Below are positions 5,206 through 7,331 of a stretch of DNA of 7,331 nt, piece by piece. Location of the stretch: assembly GCA_903825675.1 (NCBI GenBank), contig CAIKBN010000146.1:1-7331 (forward strand), in the 5' to 3' direction. Numbering within the stretch: position 1 is the stretch's first letter; each line of letters starts with the position of its first letter. The translations under genes and the position numbers were made by a program. The notes beneath the pieces were generated by a model. That model saw nothing but the letters and a program-made list of their open reading frames with translations, did no database searches and was not told where the DNA came from. The stretch comes from an uncultured archaeon (GTDB lineage Archaea > Aenigmatarchaeota > Aenigmatarchaeia > GW2011-AR5).

Positions 5206-6006
5206 ATGCCAGTTAACGCTCCAGCAGAGTACTTCAAAGCAGACGAGAAGTTCCAGTCAGCCAAGAGCAAGGAGGAGAAGATAGCTGCTCTTGAGGAAAT
5301 GATTCGGCTTCTGCCAAAGCATCATGGCAGCGAAAACGCACACGCCCAGCTAAAAGCAAGACTTGCAAAGCTGAAAAAAGAGGGCACCAAGAAAGGCGCT
5401 CATAAGGTAGGCATACAAAAAGAAGGAGAAGCCCAGGTCTGCCTGCTTGGATTTACCAACAGCGGTAAATCCACGCTACTAACCAAGTTAACAGATGCAA
5501 GGCCTGCTATTGCAGAATATCCTTATACAACAAAAAAGCCTGAGATAGGCATGATGGATTATAAAGGCGTTAAAGTTCAGTTAGTGGAAATACCATCAAC
5601 CTTTAATGCAGAATACATGAGCATAGCAAGGAGCGCTGAGGCAGTTGTTCTTGTTATAAGAAACGAACATGAAAAAAAGCAATTAATTGAATTATTGAAG
5701 GATAGTTTCGTAAGAACCAAAAGCATTGTCGTAAATCCATGGGAAGAAAATGCAAATTATATAAAGGAAAAGATATGGCAATCCCTTGGTTTGATAGTAG
5801 TTTATACAAGAAAGACTGAAACGCCCATGGCCCTGCCTGTCGGTTCAACTATAAAGGATTTTGCAAATAAGATTCACAAGGACTTTGTCCAGAATTTCAG
5901 ATTTGCAAGGCTGTGGAGAACAGAAGGCAGCAAAAAGCGCATGATGCAGGCAGGCCTGGATTATGTGCTAAGGGATAACGATATTGTGGAGCTGCACGCG
6001 AGATAA
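5206..6006 (+). CDS. Shortened DRG/OBG-like GTPase with a C-terminal TGS domain
   Basis: This 266-residue protein is related to the developmentally regulated GTP-binding (DRG) proteins, which associate with ribosomes and translation. The N-terminal helical part, KIAALEEMIRLLPKHHGSEN (25-44) then HAQLKARLAKLKKE (46-59), matches the DRG start. The G1 P-loop GFTNSGKST is intact at 82-90, and PYTTKKPEIGMM (106-117) holds the G2 threonine region. The G3 motif, normally DxPG, reads EIPS (128-131), and where G4 (NKxD) is expected there is VVNPWEEN (175-182). The helical insertion of normal DRGs is absent, and the protein is about 100 residues shorter than the usual length of around 365. A TGS domain follows at about 196-266 (ALPVGSTIKDFANKIHKDF, then LRDNDIVELHAR at the end). 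It could bind nucleotide weakly, have altered base specificity or be a scaffold. There is no SD motif, so it is probably leaderless from the shared box 27 nt upstream. Confidence 0.85.
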   Translation: MPVNAPAEYFKADEKFQSAKSKEEKIAALEEMIRLLPKHHGSENAHAQLKARLAKLKKEGTKKGAHKVGIQKEGEAQVCLLGFTNSGKSTLLTKLTDARPAIAEYPYTTKKPEIGMMDYKGVKVQLVEIPSTFNAEYMSIARSAEAVVLVIRNEHEKKQLIELLKDSFVRTKSIVVNPWEENANYIKEKIWQSLGLIVVYTRKTETPMALPVGSTIKDFANKIHKDFVQNFRFARLWRTEGSKKRMMQAGLDYVLRDNDIVELHAR

Positions 6007-6020
6007 GCTTAAATTTAATA
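6007..6020 (+). promoter_or_regulatory. TATA-like promoter of the PHP gene
   Basis: GCTTAAATTTAATA begins directly after the GTPase stop codon, closely like GCTTAATTTAAAG after the Yip1 stop at 3681-3693. The expected transcription start is near 6038-6040, giving an unusually long leader of about 60 nt for this window. Confidence 0.4.
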
Positions 6021-6050
6021 CCTTGCAGTTTTAATAAAGTAGCAAATAAT

Positions 6051-6097
6051 ATGTCTAAGTAAGGGATGGTGAAGCCCTTCCTACGGGATTGATTCAT
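6051..6097 (+). promoter_or_regulatory. Leader of the PHP gene with a hairpin and two tiny ORFs
   Basis: Two in-frame mini-ORFs precede the PHP start: ATG-TCT-AAG-TAA (6051-6062, MSK) and ATG at 6066 to TGA at 6092 (MVKPFLRD). The second ends 5 nt before the ATG at 6098. AAGGG (6061-6065) can pair with CCCTT (6075-6079), putting GGTGA (6068-6072), which is complementary to the 16S anti-SD, in the loop. CCC could instead pair with GGG at 6085-6087. Whether this regulates anything is unknown. Confidence 0.3.
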
Positions 6098-6937
6098 ATG
6101 CTTGCAGAACTGCATTGTCACACAACTCATAGCAGAGGGACTAAAATACTATACGAAGGCCTTAATACAACAGAGCAGATGGTAAGGCACGCCAAAAAAA
6201 TTGGCATGGGTGCAATAGCAATAACAGATCACAATACAACCAAAGGATGCCATGGGTTGAAAAGACTGTCCAAAAAATATGGAATAGTTGTAATACCTGG
6301 TGAAGAGATCAGCACAAAAGCAGGCCATGTCCTCGCCCTGGGAATAGAAGAAGAAATACCACCTAGGCTAAGCTTAGACGAAACCCTGGATAGAATAATG
6401 AAGCAAGGCGGTATATCAGTAGCAGCTCATCCATTTGATATAAGAAGAAAAGGGGCAGGAACTCTGGCAATAAAGTGCGATGCACTAGAAGTCTTTAATT
6501 CTATAAATCTTGAGCGAATAACCAACTGGAAATGCCATAGGTTCGCAAAAAAATATAATAAGCCTGTCACAGCAGGCTCTGATGCACATTGCATCTCTAT
6601 GCTAGGGCATGGTGTAACATCTATTCAAGCTGATAATGATATAGACAGCATTCTGAAGGCAATAAAAAATGGTAAGACAAACACAATCGAAATCTATACA
6701 CCATCCAAGATTATAATGGAATGGTCAATCAAAAGGCTGAAACTATCCTATGCATATGTAATAAGATATATGAACAGGAATTACAGCTGGCCTAAACGAG
6801 CAGTCGGTGAAAAGCTGCTTGGCCTTGCAGAAAAGAGCCCTGGTAACATAGATTATCTCTTTAGGGTGCTTGCGTATTTCTCCCTTGGCTCTGCTATGGT
6901 ATATTCAGCTGTTAGAACAGTTCTGGGGGTAAAATAA
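6098..6937 (+). CDS. PHP-domain metal-dependent phosphoesterase with a hydrophobic C-terminus
   Basis: This 279-residue PHP-family protein (counted from ATG 6098) has the full set of metal-site motifs. These are ELHCHTTHS at the start (His6, His8), ITDHNT (Asp44, His45), PGEEIS (Glu69/Glu70), AGHVL (His77), AAHPFD (His111), LEVFNS (Glu131) and GSDAH (Asp162, His164). It should be an active two- or three-metal phosphohydrolase of the TrpH/YciV-like group; the substrate cannot be predicted. The first 200 residues form the PHP barrel. The remaining 80 or so are basic and end in IDYLFRVLAYFSLGSAMVYS (251-270), which could be an amphipathic or membrane-binding helix. A TTG at 6089 would add three residues, but the ATG puts the HxH motif at the position usual for the family. 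The gene overlaps the next by one base (TAATG), suggesting an operon with a membrane protein. Confidence 0.9.
   Translation: MLAELHCHTTHSRGTKILYEGLNTTEQMVRHAKKIGMGAIAITDHNTTKGCHGLKRLSKKYGIVVIPGEEISTKAGHVLALGIEEEIPPRLSLDETLDRIMKQGGISVAAHPFDIRRKGAGTLAIKCDALEVFNSINLERITNWKCHRFAKKYNKPVTAGSDAHCISMLGHGVTSIQADNDIDSILKAIKNGKTNTIEIYTPSKIIMEWSIKRLKLSYAYVIRYMNRNYSWPKRAVGEKLLGLAEKSPGNIDYLFRVLAYFSLGSAMVYSAVRTVLGVK
6925..6930 (+). promoter_or_regulatory. Shine-Dalgarno-like site of the terminal membrane-protein gene
   Basis: GGGGGT lies 6 nt before the ATG at 6937, inside the last codons of the PHP gene, and differs from GGAGGT at one base. It supports translation of the overlapping downstream gene. Confidence 0.55.
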
Positions 6938-7331
6938 TGACAGAACTTATAGCTGGAATAGAAACAACGCAACTAAGCATCGTAATAATACTAACAATAT
7001 TCGTAATATTCATTATTATAACTAAAAAAATTATCAAAACCATAATAAGTGCCATAGGCACAGGAATTATATCAGCAGTCTTTCCCTTTGTTATGAATAT
7101 TGTGTTTGGCTTCAGCATACCAACAGACATAAATACAATACTATTGTTTGTTATACTAGGCCTTAGCTTATACTTCATTTACCTTATGGGAAAAGTGATC
7201 TATGCGGTTTTAGGCGTTGCTGAAAAATCAGCAAAGGTCATAACATACCCCATAAAAGCAAGATCCAATAGCAAGAAAAAGGAAATGGAAAAGAAGATTA
7301 AAAAGATGGTAAAGGAAAGGAAAGAAAAGGA
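6937..7331 (+). CDS. Small membrane protein with a Lys/Glu-rich tail, cut off by the window end
   Basis: An open frame of at least 131 codons runs from the ATG that overlaps the PHP stop (TAATG) to the end of the window without a stop. I do not recognise the family. After MTELIAGIETTQ there are about three hydrophobic segments: roughly residues 13-29, 36-57 (ISAIGTGIISAVFPFVMNIV) and 68-93 (ILLFVILGLSLYFIYLMGKV). A cytoplasmic-looking tail follows from about residue 95 and becomes strongly charged (KKKEMEKKIKKMVKERKEK), a possible coiled coil or a nucleic-acid or ribosome-binding tail. The overlap and the SD-like GGGGGT tie it to the PHP gene, whose own C-terminus is hydrophobic, so the two may work together at the membrane; this is inference. 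Confidence 0.75.
   Translation, partial: MTELIAGIETTQLSIVIILTIFVIFIIITKKIIKTIISAIGTGIISAVFPFVMNIVFGFSIPTDINTILLFVILGLSLYFIYLMGKVIYAVLGVAEKSAKVITYPIKARSNSKKKEMEKKIKKMVKERKEK

Noticed and set aside
6051..6097. C/D-box sRNA or tRNA fragment before the PHP gene
   Set aside because: ATGGTGA is one mismatch from box C, but no box D and no complementary guide or tRNA arms could be found.
5654..6130. Minus-strand ORFs at 5654-5848 and 5897-6130
   Set aside because: They overlap the GTPase TGS region and the PHP start on the opposite strand, and their composition is shadow-like.
6912..7178. Minus-strand hydrophobic ORF of 88 residues
   Set aside because: It mirrors the plus-strand membrane gene, which has an SD-like site and a stop/start overlap with the PHP gene; the reverse ORF has neither.

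Overview
The window looks like the chromosome of an AT-rich archaeon, most likely a small-genome (DPANN-type) lineage, though the lineage cannot be settled from sequence reading alone. The archaeal call rests on four things. There is an Fcf1-type PIN protein, a HEMK2/Mtq2-type class I methyltransferase, and a DRG-like TGS GTPase. There are also TATA-like boxes about 26-28 nt upstream of start codons that lack a Shine-Dalgarno (SD) motif (leaderless first genes), while genes inside operons carry SD motifs. I see no tRNA, rRNA, CRISPR array or intact mobile element.

Layout. On the minus strand, positions 16-2369 hold a two-gene operon: an Fcf1-like PIN ribonuclease followed, with a one-base stop/start overlap, by a membrane proton-pumping pyrophosphatase (HppA) of the K+-independent type. 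Diverging from it is a 418-residue Yip1-domain membrane protein with a six-cysteine outer domain (2424-3680). Next come a HEMK2-like methyltransferase (3741-4352), a hairpin plus T-tract, a small stand-alone LuxR/GerE-type HTH regulator (4493-4882), an unrecognised 77-residue gene on the minus strand (4920-5153), a shortened DRG-like GTPase with degenerate G3 and G4 motifs (5206-6006), a PHP-domain metallophosphoesterase (6098-6937), and an overlapping small membrane protein cut off by the window end (6937-7331).

Most genes look like single housekeeping units rather than one pathway. Plausible links are translation and ribosome work (PIN protein, methyltransferase, GTPase), membrane energetics (HppA) and envelope functions (Yip1 fusion, PHP plus membrane partner). 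The more interesting regulatory structure is at the promoters. Two divergent gene pairs (2369/2424 and 5153/5206) each have a 52-54 bp gap with one AT-rich box almost exactly in the middle, placed correctly for leaderless transcription both ways. The LuxR-type gene has overlapping inverted repeats around its presumed TATA box and start codon. The PHP gene has an unusual leader with a hairpin and two tiny ORFs. I see no clear new multi-gene defence or mobile system; the best leads are the LuxR-type gene and its promoter, the degenerate GTPase and the orphan 77-residue gene.
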